Positions 47,015-55,272 of a stretch of DNA of 64,000 bases are shown one piece after another (position 1 is the first letter of the stretch; the number at the start of each line of letters is the position of its first letter). The notes beneath the pieces are model-generated. The model was not told the DNA's origin. It did no database searches and saw only the letters and a program-made list of their open reading frames with translations. The stretch is from the NCBI GenBank assembly GCA_031969915.1, contig DALYJJ010000011.1, positions 5,696 through 69,695 of the forward strand. Direction: 5' to 3'. This stretch comes from DALYJJ01 sp031969915. Lineage in GTDB: Bacteria > Acidobacteriota > Terriglobia > Bryobacterales > Bryobacteraceae. The translations under genes were made by a program, and so were the position numbers.

Positions 47015-47905
47015 CTACTGCTGCGGTTCCCTCTTGTGCATGCGGATCACGTTGCCGCCCATGGCCGGGCCATCCTCCACCTTGTAACCGGCGGGAATGT
47101 CGAACAAGTAGGCGGGAGGTTCGACGCGATTGATATTCGTCAAACGGTAGATGGTCTCGCCCATGCGCGGGTCGGTGTGCTTGGAGTAGACCACCACTTT
47201 GAGCTCGTCGGAGAACCAGCGTTCGGTGACCACGTCAATCGGCTGATCGTTGCCGATCGCCCCGGACGGGATGGTGAGCGTGGTGCGCGAGCCGGCGGCC
47301 ATTACGCCCTCCACCATCTTCTTGCCGAGATCTTCCTTCTTCGGCGCGCTCTCCAGGCGCACCTGCGTGGCCGTTGTCGTAACGTGCATGGCAGCCGTTT
47401 GCGCCGGCGAGAACGTGATTGAGGCGTCCGAGGGACCCCAGGCGATCTTGCGCGCCACTTTAGTCGCCGGGTTGAGATGAACCATGGTCCTGGCGACCGG
47501 ATCGTTGATCCACACGATCTCGCGGGGCGCCTCGGCGCTGGCCCAGGGGCCCACGCCGCTCAGCAACGTCTCCCGGCGGCTTCGGCCTTCCCCGTCGCGC
47601 CAGACCTTCGAGACATCCTTGCGGGAAATCCGGTTCCCGTCGGCCAGACGCTGTGAGGTCTCGCTCACCGCCTCGCCCGAGTACGGCGCGCCTTTCACGG
47701 TGCCGAACTCGAAGTGTTGGCCCGCGCCCACGAATTGCAGCACGTCGACGGAGCCACCGGCGCCCGCGAAGATGCCCACGCGAGCGCCCGCCGCCTCTGG
47801 ACTTGGCACCCGGATGTCCCACCGTTCTTTCTCCTGTTTGTCCTGCGCGGCCGCGATCCCCGCGGCGCACGCCAAAGCAATCATCAACTTCATGCGCATT
47901 GTCAT
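47015..47905 (-). CDS. Secreted protein of the ECF sigma operon
   Basis: ATG 47905 with GGGAG four bases upstream gives 296 residues with signal peptide MTMRMKLMIALACAAGIAAA. The mature part is beta-rich (GQHFEFGTVKGAPYSGEAVS, TMVHLNPATKVARKIAWG, VVTERWFSDELKVVVYSKHT, ETIYRLTNINRVEPPAYLFD). I recognise no catalytic motif; the pattern recalls RseB/LolA-like outer-membrane-sensing folds only loosely. It follows the membrane anti-sigma candidate by 28 bp, suggesting a sensor or target of that system. Confidence 0.65.
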   Translation of the reverse strand: MTMRMKLMIALACAAGIAAAQDKQEKERWDIRVPSPEAAGARVGIFAGAGGSVDVLQFVGAGQHFEFGTVKGAPYSGEAVSETSQRLADGNRISRKDVSKVWRDGEGRSRRETLLSGVGPWASAEAPREIVWINDPVARTMVHLNPATKVARKIAWGPSDASITFSPAQTAAMHVTTTATQVRLESAPKKEDLGKKMVEGVMAAGSRTTLTIPSGAIGNDQPIDVVTERWFSDELKVVVYSKHTDPRMGETIYRLTNINRVEPPAYLFDIPAGYKVEDGPAMGGNVIRMHKREPQQ

Positions 47906-47933
47906 CTGTCTCCCAAGTGAAATCGGAACTGTC

Positions 47934-48377
47934 TCACCGGACGAACCGGATCGCGTGAGCGACGCCGTCGTCACCAACCAGAAGATCCGCCTGCACGGAG
48001 TCGCCCCCGGGCCCGGCCGCCGCGGGCAAGCCCAGCGAGACCAGCGCGGTCCGTTCCAGGCGCACACGAACCACGTAGCCGCCGCCCACCGGCGGTTCTC
48101 CGGACGCGAAGGGTATGGCGATGAAACCCGAGCTCGCTTGCGGAGCGGGCGCCGGCGCGGGTGGCGGCCCGCTGCGGGCGATCATCCACGACAGAGCGAT
48201 CACCACCAGAACACTCGCCGCCGCCGCCATCCAGGGGCGAACCCAGCTTCGGCGGTGTTCGGCCTGGAACGCCGCCAGCAGCGCCCGTTCCACGTGGGCC
48301 GGGGTCTCCAGCCCGCGTTCGGCCGCGGCCAACGCTCGCAAACCTCGGTCGAGATCTCTCTCTCGCTCTTCGCTCAT
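47934..48377 (-). CDS. Membrane anti-sigma factor candidate
   Basis: Start ATG 48377 overlaps the sigma factor stop by four bases. The 147-residue protein has a cytoplasmic N-terminal helix (SEERERDLDRGLRALAAAER), one membrane segment (MAAAASVLVVIALSWMIARS) and a periplasmic part (SGFIAIPFASGEPPVGGGYV). There is no zinc-binding HxxxCxxC, so it is not a ZAS-type anti-sigma. Position directly after an ECF sigma and the topology support the role; it is not proven by sequence. Confidence 0.62.
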   Translation of the reverse strand: MSEERERDLDRGLRALAAAERGLETPAHVERALLAAFQAEHRRSWVRPWMAAAASVLVVIALSWMIARSGPPPAPAPAPQASSGFIAIPFASGEPPVGGGYVVRVRLERTALVSLGLPAAAGPGGDSVQADLLVGDDGVAHAIRFVR

Positions 48378-48925
48378 GCCGGACACCTCGCTGTCTGCCG
48401 GCGCAGAAATCGCTCCGCCAGCATCTGCCGGGCGCGGCTCAGGCGGCTCCGGACCGTCCCCACGGGAACGCCCAAAGCGCAGGCCGCGTCGGCGTAACTC
48501 ATCTCCTCCAACTCGCACCACACCACCACCTCGCGATACTGAAGCGGCAGCGCGTCTACCGCCTTGCGGAGCGCTTCCACATCCAGCCGCCGGGTGAGGC
48601 CGTCGAACACATCGTCGGGCGCCGCTGCCTCCGGCTCTTCTTCGAAATCAATCCGCCCCCGGTCCCGGCCCAGCGCGCGGAGCACCAGGTTGCGGGCAAC
48701 ACCGGCCAGAAAGCCGGCCACGGAGCCCCGCGACTCGTCATAGCGCGCAGCGCCGCGAATCAACAGCAGGAACGTTTCCTGCACCACGTCCTGGGCCACC
48801 GCCTCGGAGCGGCTCATGTGCAGTGCGAAGCGGAACAGCGAACCTTGCCGGCGGTGGTACAGTTCGGTGAACGCCTGCGCGTCCCCCCGCTCGATCCTCG
48901 CCAGCAGTTCGGTGTCGCCGACCAA
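48374..48925 (-). CDS. ECF-type RNA polymerase sigma factor
   Basis: The 183-residue protein has region 2 (FTELYHRRQGSLFRFALHMS, EAVAQDVVQETFLLLIRGAA) and region 4 (VDALPLQYREVVVWCELEEM, SYADAACALGVPVGTVRSRL) with the usual spacing for sigma-70 family group 4. It should direct RNA polymerase to its own operon and envelope-stress genes. It is the first gene of a minus-strand unit with the anti-sigma candidate and a secreted protein. It is divergent from the 2-oxoacid oxidoreductase genes. Confidence 0.94.
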   Translation of the reverse strand: MVGDTELLARIERGDAQAFTELYHRRQGSLFRFALHMSRSEAVAQDVVQETFLLLIRGAARYDESRGSVAGFLAGVARNLVLRALGRDRGRIDFEEEPEAAAPDDVFDGLTRRLDVEALRKAVDALPLQYREVVVWCELEEMSYADAACALGVPVGTVRSRLSRARQMLAERFLRRQTARCPA

Positions 48926-48992
48926 TCCCTCTCCTGACTTGATTTCACACGGGGCCGCCGGGAAGTTCCAAGAAAACGGCCGTCCTCTGCAC

Positions 48993-48998
48993 TATAAT
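48993..48998 (+). promoter_or_regulatory. TATAAT box upstream of the 2-oxoacid oxidoreductase genes
   Basis: A perfect TATAAT lies 23 bases before ATG 49022. A -35 match is poor (no TTGACA-like hexamer at 16-18 bases), so it may need an activator or an extended -10 sequence. Confidence 0.45.
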
Positions 48999-49021
48999 GC
49001 TGGCGGGGGATTGCATAACCC

Positions 49022-50866
49022 ATGTCGACCACCGAAGTGGCCCCTCTTGGGCCGCCTTCCGACGCTCCGCGCCGAGCCGCGGTCAACGATTTCAGCCTTC
49101 AGGTAGCGACCATCAACGGGTCGGGCAGCCAGACGGCCAATAACGTCCTGATGCGGTCCATCTGCCAGATGGGTATCCCGGTTTCAGGGAAGAACCTGTT
49201 TCCATCGAACATCGCGGGCCTGCCCACGTGGTTTACCATCCGCGCGTCCAAGGACGGATGGATCGGCCGCAAGAAGGAGATCGATTTCCTGGTCGCGATG
49301 AACCCGGAGACCGCGCAGGAGGACGTGAAGGGCCTGGACCCGGGCGCCGCGGTGGTCTACGACGAGCCGCTCAAGCTGAACGCCCTCCGCGACGACGTTC
49401 ACTTCTACCCGGTGCCCTTCGACAAACTCGTGGGCCCGGTTTGCCCTGAGGCGAAATTGCGCAAGCTGGTGCGCAACATGATCTACGACGGCGTCGTCGG
49501 CTCGCTCCTGGGCATCGACTTCGAAGAGATTCGCAAGGCGCTGTTCAAACAGTTTGGGGCGAAGAAGGCGAAGGCGGCCGAGTTGAATTGGAACGCCGTT
49601 CTCGCGGGCCGCGAGTTCGCGGAAAAGAACCTGACCAAGGCCGACCCCTGCCGCGTGGAGCGAATGGACCGCACCCGCAACAAGATCATCCTCGACGGCA
49701 ACGCCGCCTGCGCGCTGGGTGCCATGTTCGCGGGCGTCACGGTGGTCACCTGGTACCCCATCACGCCGTCGTCGTCGCTGGTGGAAAGCCTCATCGCGTA
49801 CCTGCGCCGTTTCCGCGCGGACAAGGAGACTGGGAAGGCCACCTACGCGGTTGTGCAGGCCGAAGACGAAATCGCCTCCATCGGCATGGTGATGGGCGCC
49901 GGCTGGGCGGGCGCACGGGCCATGACCGCCACCGCCGGACCGGGCATCTCGCTGATGAGCGAGTTCATCGGCCTCGGCTATTACGCCGAAGTGCCCGCCG
50001 TGATCGTCAACGTCCAACGCGTCGGGCCCTCCACCGGGCTGCCCACCCGGACGCAGCAGGGCGACCTGCTGGTGACCGCTATGCTCTCGCATGGCGACAC
50101 CCGCCACCCGATGCTCTTCCCGTCGTCGCCCGAAGAGTGCTTCACCATGATGAGCACGGCCTTCGATTTGGCTGAGCGGTTTCAGACGCCCGTTTTCGTC
50201 ATGACCGACCTGGACCTGGGAATGAACAACTGGATGTCCGATCCGTTCCCCTATCCGGAACAGCCGCTGAATCGCGGCAAGGTGCTCACGGCCGAAGACC
50301 TGGAACGGCTGGGCGGCTTCGCCCGGTACCGGGACGTGGACGGCGACGGCGTGGGCTACCGCACGCTGCCGGGCACGGAGCATACGGGCGCGGCCTACTT
50401 CACGCGCGGCAGCGGGCACAACGACAAGGCCCAATACACCGAACGCGAAGACGACTATGTGAACAACATGAATCGTTTGGCGCGGAAGTTCGAAAGCATT
50501 CGCGCCGCCGCTCCCGCGCCCGAAGTGGTCTGCCGCGACGGCGCCAGGATCGGCGTGGTGTGCTGCGGAACGTCGCGATACGCGGCTGAGGAGAGTTGCG
50601 ACCAAATGGCTCGGGAGTACGGGTTGGCGGCGAGCTACTTCCGGCTGAAAGCGTACCCGTTCAGCCCTCAACTGAGCGAGTTCATCAACCGTCACGAGCG
50701 CGTGTACGTCATTGACCAGAATCGCGACGCGCAGTTGCTTGGCCTGATGCGGCTTGACCTTCCCGTTGAGGAAGTGGGCAAGCTGCGCAGCGTCCGCTAT
50801 TACGGAGGCATGCCCATCGATGCCCGCACCGTCACCGACGAGATCGTAAGACAGGAGAGAGTATGA
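49022..50866 (+). CDS. korA: 2-oxoacid:ferredoxin oxidoreductase, fused gamma-alpha subunit
   Basis: The 614-residue protein has a gamma domain (residues about 27-200: INGSGSQTANNVLMRSICQM, NIAGLPTWFTIRASKDGWIG) followed by the alpha pyrimidine-binding domain (LDGNAACALGAMFAGVTVVT, YPITPSSSLVESL, GPSTGLPTRTQQGDLL) and a C-terminal domain. This is the two-subunit KorAB type that oxidises 2-oxoglutarate, or another 2-oxoacid, to acyl-CoA while reducing ferredoxin. There is no signal peptide. It overlaps korB by four bases. Substrate choice is inferred from family similarity only. Confidence 0.9.
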   Translation: MSTTEVAPLGPPSDAPRRAAVNDFSLQVATINGSGSQTANNVLMRSICQMGIPVSGKNLFPSNIAGLPTWFTIRASKDGWIGRKKEIDFLVAMNPETAQEDVKGLDPGAAVVYDEPLKLNALRDDVHFYPVPFDKLVGPVCPEAKLRKLVRNMIYDGVVGSLLGIDFEEIRKALFKQFGAKKAKAAELNWNAVLAGREFAEKNLTKADPCRVERMDRTRNKIILDGNAACALGAMFAGVTVVTWYPITPSSSLVESLIAYLRRFRADKETGKATYAVVQAEDEIASIGMVMGAGWAGARAMTATAGPGISLMSEFIGLGYYAEVPAVIVNVQRVGPSTGLPTRTQQGDLLVTAMLSHGDTRHPMLFPSSPEECFTMMSTAFDLAERFQTPVFVMTDLDLGMNNWMSDPFPYPEQPLNRGKVLTAEDLERLGGFARYRDVDGDGVGYRTLPGTEHTGAAYFTRGSGHNDKAQYTEREDDYVNNMNRLARKFESIRAAAPAPEVVCRDGARIGVVCCGTSRYAAEESCDQMAREYGLAASYFRLKAYPFSPQLSEFINRHERVYVIDQNRDAQLLGLMRLDLPVEEVGKLRSVRYYGGMPIDARTVTDEIVRQERV

Positions 50867-51903
50867 GCACCGCCGCATTGCCGCCGAAAAAGACCAACCG
50901 TCTGGGTCTGGAGATCCTCAGTTACAAGGGCGGAAAGACCACCCTCTGCGCCGGCTGCGGCCACAACGCCATCTCCGAGCGCGTGATCGAGTGCTTCTGG
51001 GAGATGGGCATTAAGCCATGGAAGGTGGCCAAGTTCTCCGGCATCGGGTGCTCCTCGAAGTCGCCGGCGTACTTTCTGAACATGGCCCACGGCTTCAACG
51101 CCGTTCACGGCCGCGCGCCCGCCATCTCCACGGGCGCCATGCTGGCCAATAAGAACCTGCTGGGCATCGTGGTTTCGGGCGACGGCGACACCGTCTCGAT
51201 CGGGCTCGGCCAGTTCATGCACATGCTGCGCCGCAACGTGCCCCTGATTTACGTGATCGAGAACAACGGCGTTTACGGTTTGACCAAGGGCCAGTTCTCC
51301 GCCACCGCCGACCTCGGCGCGAAGCTCAAGACCGGCGTCGTGAACGACCTCCCCGCGATCGATGTGTGTCTGGCGGGCATCGAGCTCGGCGCAACCCTCG
51401 TCGCGCGTTCTTTCTCCGGCGACAAGAAACAATTGCAGGGCATTCTCAAGGCCTGCATCGCCCACAACGGGCTCTCGGTGGTGGACATCGTTTCGCCTTG
51501 CGTCACCTTCAACGACCACGAGGGCTCTACCAAGAGTTACTCGTATATGAAAGAACACGAAGAAGCGATCCACGAAGTCGATTTTGTGCCCCATTTCGAT
51601 AACATTGAGGTCGATTACCCGGAAGGCGAAGTGCGCGACGTCGAATTACACGATGGCAGTACGCTGCGGCTCAAAAAGTTGGGCCGCGACTACAATCCCA
51701 CCGACCGGCTGGAGGCCTTGCGGCTCATCCACGAGTCGCAGGGCACGGGCGAAGTGCTCACTGGGGTGCTCTATGTGGAGCCCAACCGGCCCACCTTCAT
51801 CGATATGTTGCACGTCGTGGATGAACCTCTGGCCACGCTGCCTCGCGAGCGCACAGTGCCTCCCCGAGAGGCCCTAGACCAGATTATAGACGAGCTCCGC
51901 TAA
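50863..51903 (+). CDS. korB: 2-oxoacid:ferredoxin oxidoreductase, beta subunit
   Basis: The 346-residue protein carries the thiamine diphosphate site: TTLCAGCGHNAISERVIECF, VVSGDGDTVSIGLGQFMHML and IENNGVYGLTKGQFSATADL, which match GDGD...NN. SGIGCSSKSPAYFLNMAHGF is the usual cysteine-containing loop for one [4Fe-4S] cluster. Together with the fused gamma-alpha subunit this forms the complete two-gene enzyme. No ferredoxin gene is adjacent. Confidence 0.93.
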   Translation: MSTAALPPKKTNRLGLEILSYKGGKTTLCAGCGHNAISERVIECFWEMGIKPWKVAKFSGIGCSSKSPAYFLNMAHGFNAVHGRAPAISTGAMLANKNLLGIVVSGDGDTVSIGLGQFMHMLRRNVPLIYVIENNGVYGLTKGQFSATADLGAKLKTGVVNDLPAIDVCLAGIELGATLVARSFSGDKKQLQGILKACIAHNGLSVVDIVSPCVTFNDHEGSTKSYSYMKEHEEAIHEVDFVPHFDNIEVDYPEGEVRDVELHDGSTLRLKKLGRDYNPTDRLEALRLIHESQGTGEVLTGVLYVEPNRPTFIDMLHVVDEPLATLPRERTVPPREALDQIIDELR

Positions 51904-51949
51904 GAGGCGAGCTCGTCCGCCGTCGCCGCGCCGCCACGCCATCGAGGTA

Positions 51950-52024
51950 AGTGCAACTTTACGTATGCCTAGAATCCATACGTAAACACTCTGCGAGCCT
52001 CGCTGCACCTATGTAAGTTGCACT
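51950..52024. repeat. Nested inverted repeats after korB
   Basis: An outer ten-bp pair AGTGCAACTT (51950-51959) / AAGTTGCACT (52015-52024) encloses an inner ten-bp pair TTTACGTATG (51958-51967) / CATACGTAAA (51977-51986) with a nine-base loop. The left arms overlap by two bases, so only one structure can fold at a time. This AT-rich 301-bp region (51904-52204) holds no gene I can support; TTGACG at 52054 may be part of a promoter for the next gene. Confidence 0.75.
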
Positions 52025-52204
52025 GTATTAACTTTCACACATTAATTGCAAACTTGACGAAATCCGTCTTATCCTTACCGTATCGACATACGCAAGCATC
52101 GCCTCCACGCAAGAGTGCGCTTGGGTGGAGTGCTCTATATGATTTTCGTGTTCACGTACAGTTTCCAGTTGCCTGCCTTGCTTGCGAAGAGCGGGAGGTG
52201 AAGG

Positions 52205-52498
52205 GTGACCGAATCTCCATCCGAGCCGTTGTTGCCGGTACTTGCCTGCGAGCGATGCAGGCATACGTGGGTCCCGCGCCGAAGCCGACGCCCGGGGGTA
52301 TGCCCGAAATGTAAAGCGAGGGACTGGGACCGCCCCCGCGCAACCAAGACCGAGTTGCCCATCCCGCCAGGGTCCGATCACCACTGGGGCCAGCTTTTCA
52401 CTGACTTTCTCCGGGACGCTCCTCGCCGCGAAGTCACCCTCATCAAGGGATGGCTTCAGTCCTGGGCAGACGCCCGCGGAAGAAGCCCGAACGTGTAG
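52205..52498 (+). CDS. Small zinc-ribbon protein
   Basis: Translation begins at GTG 52205, with GGAGG upstream. The 97-residue protein has LACERCRHTWVPRRSRRPGV followed by CPKCKARDWDRP, giving two CxxC pairs and the fold of small zinc-ribbon proteins. Its C-terminal part (LRDAPRREVTLIKGWLQSWA) is unfamiliar. It may bind nucleic acid. No promoter-independent partner is apparent; it is followed 98 bp later by the TrmJ-like gene. Confidence 0.72.
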   Translation: MTESPSEPLLPVLACERCRHTWVPRRSRRPGVCPKCKARDWDRPRATKTELPIPPGSDHHWGQLFTDFLRDAPRREVTLIKGWLQSWADARGRSPNV

Positions 52499-52596
52499 CC
52501 AGAGCCTTGTTACGGATATCCTGTAGGAGTCGTGTGCCTCGCGGAAGCGGACACGGCGGGCCGGCTCGGATACCATAGTGCCGGCGGCGAACTCAG

Positions 52597-53334
52597 TTGA
52601 TCACTACTCCGAACCTGCGCGTCGTTCTCGTTTCCCCACGCAACCCGCTCAACATCGGCGCGGCAGCGCGAGCCATGTCCAATTTCGGTTTCTTCGCGTT
52701 GCGCCTCGTCAATCCCTACGATCTCGCTTACACGGAAGCGCGTTCCGCGGTGAACGCCTCCGCGGTCCTCGAGGCGGCGGAGTGCCTGCCCACCGTCGCC
52801 GCCGCGATCGCCGACTGCACGCTGGTGGTCGGAACGACATCGGCGGGACCTCGCGGGCTCCGGCATTCCATGCGCCGCCTCGAATACGGTTCGCGCCTTA
52901 TTCGGCGACATATCGAAGCAGGCGGGCGGGTGGCGATTCTCTTCGGCTCGGAAAAGTACGGGCTCTCCAACCACGACCTGGCCCATTGCCATTGGTTGCT
53001 GAGAATTCCAACACGCGAGGAGCATCACTCGATGAACCTCGGCCAGGCGGTCGCCGTGACACTCTACGAACTGATTCGCGATCCCCGCGCCGCCCGCACC
53101 AAGCCGGATCCCATCAGGACCGCGACCGCTGAGCAGGCCGAGCGCCTAGCCGCTCTCTTGCTCGAAGCCCTGGAAACCGCCGGCTACTTGAATCCGAAGA
53201 CCGTTTCCTCCAGCGGGCAGAAACTGCTCCGTATGGTCCATCGCCTGAGCCTCCCTGCGCGCGACGCGGAGTTGTGGCAAGGAATGGTTCGCCAAATGCT
53301 GTGGCGAATGAGAAATCCGCCTTCGACTAGTTAA
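52597..53334 (+). CDS. SpoU/TrmH-type RNA methyltransferase (TrmJ-like)
   Basis: The frame starts at TTG 52597 (no better start in frame), giving 245 residues. The alpha/beta-knot motifs are visible: VVLVSPRNPLNIGAAARAMS (motif 1), VAILFGSEKYGLSNHDL (motif 2) and HHSMNLGQAVAVTLYEL (motif 3). TrmJ methylates the 2'-O of position 32 in tRNA. The C-terminal helices are also present (AEQAERLAALLLEALETAGY). A strong terminator follows about 110 bp after the stop. Family-level assignment is firm; the exact tRNA target is inferred. Confidence 0.87.
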   Translation: MITTPNLRVVLVSPRNPLNIGAAARAMSNFGFFALRLVNPYDLAYTEARSAVNASAVLEAAECLPTVAAAIADCTLVVGTTSAGPRGLRHSMRRLEYGSRLIRRHIEAGGRVAILFGSEKYGLSNHDLAHCHWLLRIPTREEHHSMNLGQAVAVTLYELIRDPRAARTKPDPIRTATAEQAERLAALLLEALETAGYLNPKTVSSSGQKLLRMVHRLSLPARDAELWQGMVRQMLWRMRNPPSTS

Positions 53335-53445
53335 TTTCGCCAGTTTGCCATTGAGAATAGCCTGAGTTTGCTGCACAATTCTAACAACCCTTCGATGGAA
53401 TGCCTTCGCCGGACAGGCGAGGCAGATCATCGAGATCCTCCGAGC

Positions 53446-53478
53446 AGGGCCGCTCCCGGTGAGCGGCCCTTTACGTTT
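53446..53478 (+). terminator. Rho-independent terminator after the TrmJ-like gene
   Basis: AGGGCCGCTC (53446-53455) and GAGCGGCCCT (53461-53470) form a perfect ten-bp stem with a five-base loop, followed by TTACGTTT. This is the best terminator in the window. Confidence 0.85.
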
Positions 53479-53537
53479 CCCCCAGTGTGCTGGGGGTGAG
53501 CCGGGGCCCGTGGTGGCCTGCTATCCTGTTGTGAGCT

Positions 53538-53777
53538 ATGACGAAAGTAGAGATGTCCTTCGACCTGACGCGGGCGGTGACGGACTCGGATATGGCGGCG
53601 ATTTCGCGCGCGCACGGAGTGTATGGGCTTACACGCGTCAAGCTGCTGCCCACTCTCGACAGCATACGAATCGAGTACGATGCTTCGCGGCTCACGGAGG
53701 CGAGCGTCGAAAATGCCCTGGTTCGATGCGGAATTCCGATTAAACGGCGGGAGTTACAGCTCGGTCCGTCCGCCTGA
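53538..53777 (+). CDS. Small ferredoxin-like-fold protein of unknown function
   Basis: The 79-residue protein has a beta-alpha-beta-beta-alpha-beta pattern (VEMSFDLTRAVTDSDMAAIS, VKLLPTLDSIRIEYDASRLT, ASVENALVRCGIPIKRREL) like heavy-metal-associated domains but without CxxC. A TATCCT box ends ten bases before the ATG. Its last 24 bases overlap the convergent rnc gene. Function is unknown. Confidence 0.62.
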   Translation: MTKVEMSFDLTRAVTDSDMAAISRAHGVYGLTRVKLLPTLDSIRIEYDASRLTEASVENALVRCGIPIKRRELQLGPSA

Positions 53778-54497
53778 CGCCGAATCGATGCGCTCGGGCG
53801 CCTGCCGCAACCAGTCCAGGAGCAGACGCGCCGCTTGCTGGCCTGCGCTTTTCTTGGAGGCTCCCTCCGCCCGGCACACCCACTCTTTGCCGATGCGCGC
53901 TTCCACGGTGAACGTCTTGGCGTGCTCCGGCCCCTGCTCATTCACAGTGGTGTAACGCGGCGGCGCCAGCTTCAGCGCCTGGCACAGTTCCTGCAATTCG
54001 CTCTTGTGGTCCGAGAGCGGCGCGCGGCCGTCGAGGGCGTTACGGTCGAAGTCGCGGATCACGTGGCGTTGCACAAAGGCGCGAGCCGCCTCCAGGCCCC
54101 CGTCCAGGTAGATCGCCGCGATCATCGCCTCGCAGGCATTGGCCACAAGGGCCTTCTTGCTTCGTCCGCCGCTCATCTCCTCGCCGCGGCCAAGCACCAG
54201 GTATTCGCCCAGGCGCAGGTATGAGCCAACCTCCTGGAGATGCAGCGAACTCACCAGGTGCGCCTTCAGCTTGGAAAGCCGCCCTTCGCGGTAGCCGGGG
54301 AACAGGCAAACCAGCGACTCGCTCACCAGAAAACCGAGAATGGAATCCCCGAGGAACTCCAGTTGTTCGTTATCGGCGCTGGGCTCGCTGGTGTGTTCGG
54401 CGGTGCGGCTCTTGTGGGTGAGGGCGCGGACAAGGAACTCCCGATTGCGGAACGAGTAGTCGATTTCCGCCTCCAGGCTGCTCCAGTCCGCGCCCAT
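53754..54497 (-). CDS. rnc: Ribonuclease III
   Basis: The 247-residue protein has the RNase III domain signature DNEQLEFLGDSILGFLVSES, the second acidic motif ACEAMIAAIYLDGG, and a C-terminal double-stranded RNA-binding domain (KSELQELCQALKLAPPRYTT, GASKKSAGQQAARLLLDWLR). It processes rRNA precursors and other double-stranded RNA. Its end overlaps the small ferredoxin-like gene on the other strand. It starts five bases after the TPR gene stop, so it is probably in the same transcript. Confidence 0.97.
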   Translation of the reverse strand: MGADWSSLEAEIDYSFRNREFLVRALTHKSRTAEHTSEPSADNEQLEFLGDSILGFLVSESLVCLFPGYREGRLSKLKAHLVSSLHLQEVGSYLRLGEYLVLGRGEEMSGGRSKKALVANACEAMIAAIYLDGGLEAARAFVQRHVIRDFDRNALDGRAPLSDHKSELQELCQALKLAPPRYTTVNEQGPEHAKTFTVEARIGKEWVCRAEGASKKSAGQQAARLLLDWLRQAPERIDSASGGRTEL

Positions 54498-54501
54498 GCG
54501 G

Positions 54502-55260
54502 CTACTTTGCGCCAGCCGCCTTCGCTTTCGTTGCGCGCGCCTTCACCTGGTCGAGGAAGGGCTTCAGACCCGGATCGAGGTTCGGATCGGCGCTGAGCTT
54601 GTCAACAATGGCGAGCGCCTCATCCGGTTTGCCCGCCTGCTCCAGCCCTGCGGCGAGCCGCGCCATGGGGCGTCCCTGCGAGGCTGCGGCATCCACGGCG
54701 AGCTTGAAGTTGGTGATCGCCACGTCGTGCTTCTTGCGCACCTGGGCGGCCATGCCGACCATCTCAAAAGTAGAAGAATTCAGATCCTTCTTCACGCCCT
54801 CCCACTGCTCGTCGGGAAGCTGCGGATTGGGCTTGGCGACGGTCTTCAGGGTCTCCTGGACTTCCTTGGCGAGCTTCTCGACGCGGGTCAGCTTCTCCTC
54901 GCGGTCGAGATCGTTTTCGCGTGTGCCCTGCACGGTGATCTCGGCAATCAGCAGTTTCGCCTGCACGGCCTGAATGCTGCCGGGCTCGGCTTCCGCCGCG
55001 CGCTCGGCATAGATGATGGCCTTCTCGTTATCGCCCTTCGCGCGAAAACTATCGGCGGCTACCTGCAAGGCGAACGCCTTGAAGTCCGTGTCGGCGAACT
55101 TGCTGATCAACGTGTCGGCGGCCTTAATCCGGCTATCCGGGTCCGGCGCCTGGAACAGCGCCTGCAAGGCCTCCAACTCCTTCTGCGATTTGGGCTGCGG
55201 CTGCTTCTGCGCCAGCAGGAGCGCGGTCCCGCAGGCCAGCGCCAATACCATCTTCGTCAT
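54502..55260 (-). CDS. Secreted TPR-like protein
   Basis: ATG 55260 with AAGGAG eight bases upstream gives 252 residues; a GTG nine bases further upstream is too close to that site. A signal peptide (MTKMVLALACGTALLLA) leads into helical repeats (SRIKAADTLISKFADTDFKA, EKAIIYAERAAEAEPGSIQA, FKLAVDAAASQGRPMARLAA, PDEALAIVDKLSADPNLDPG). It is probably a periplasmic scaffold. It lies between the large TPR protein and rnc in one minus-strand run. Confidence 0.75.
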   Translation of the reverse strand: MTKMVLALACGTALLLAQKQPQPKSQKELEALQALFQAPDPDSRIKAADTLISKFADTDFKAFALQVAADSFRAKGDNEKAIIYAERAAEAEPGSIQAVQAKLLIAEITVQGTRENDLDREEKLTRVEKLAKEVQETLKTVAKPNPQLPDEQWEGVKKDLNSSTFEMVGMAAQVRKKHDVAITNFKLAVDAAASQGRPMARLAAGLEQAGKPDEALAIVDKLSADPNLDPGLKPFLDQVKARATKAKAAGAK

Positions 55261-55272
55261 TCGCGTCACTCC

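Noticed and set aside
51950..52024. Integron attC-like site
   Set aside because: The arms do not fit the GTTRRRY/RYYYAAC core pattern and no integrase is present.
52028..52576. Minus-strand frame across the zinc-ribbon gene
   Set aside because: Composition suggests a shadow; the plus-strand gene has conserved CxxC pairs and a ribosome binding site.
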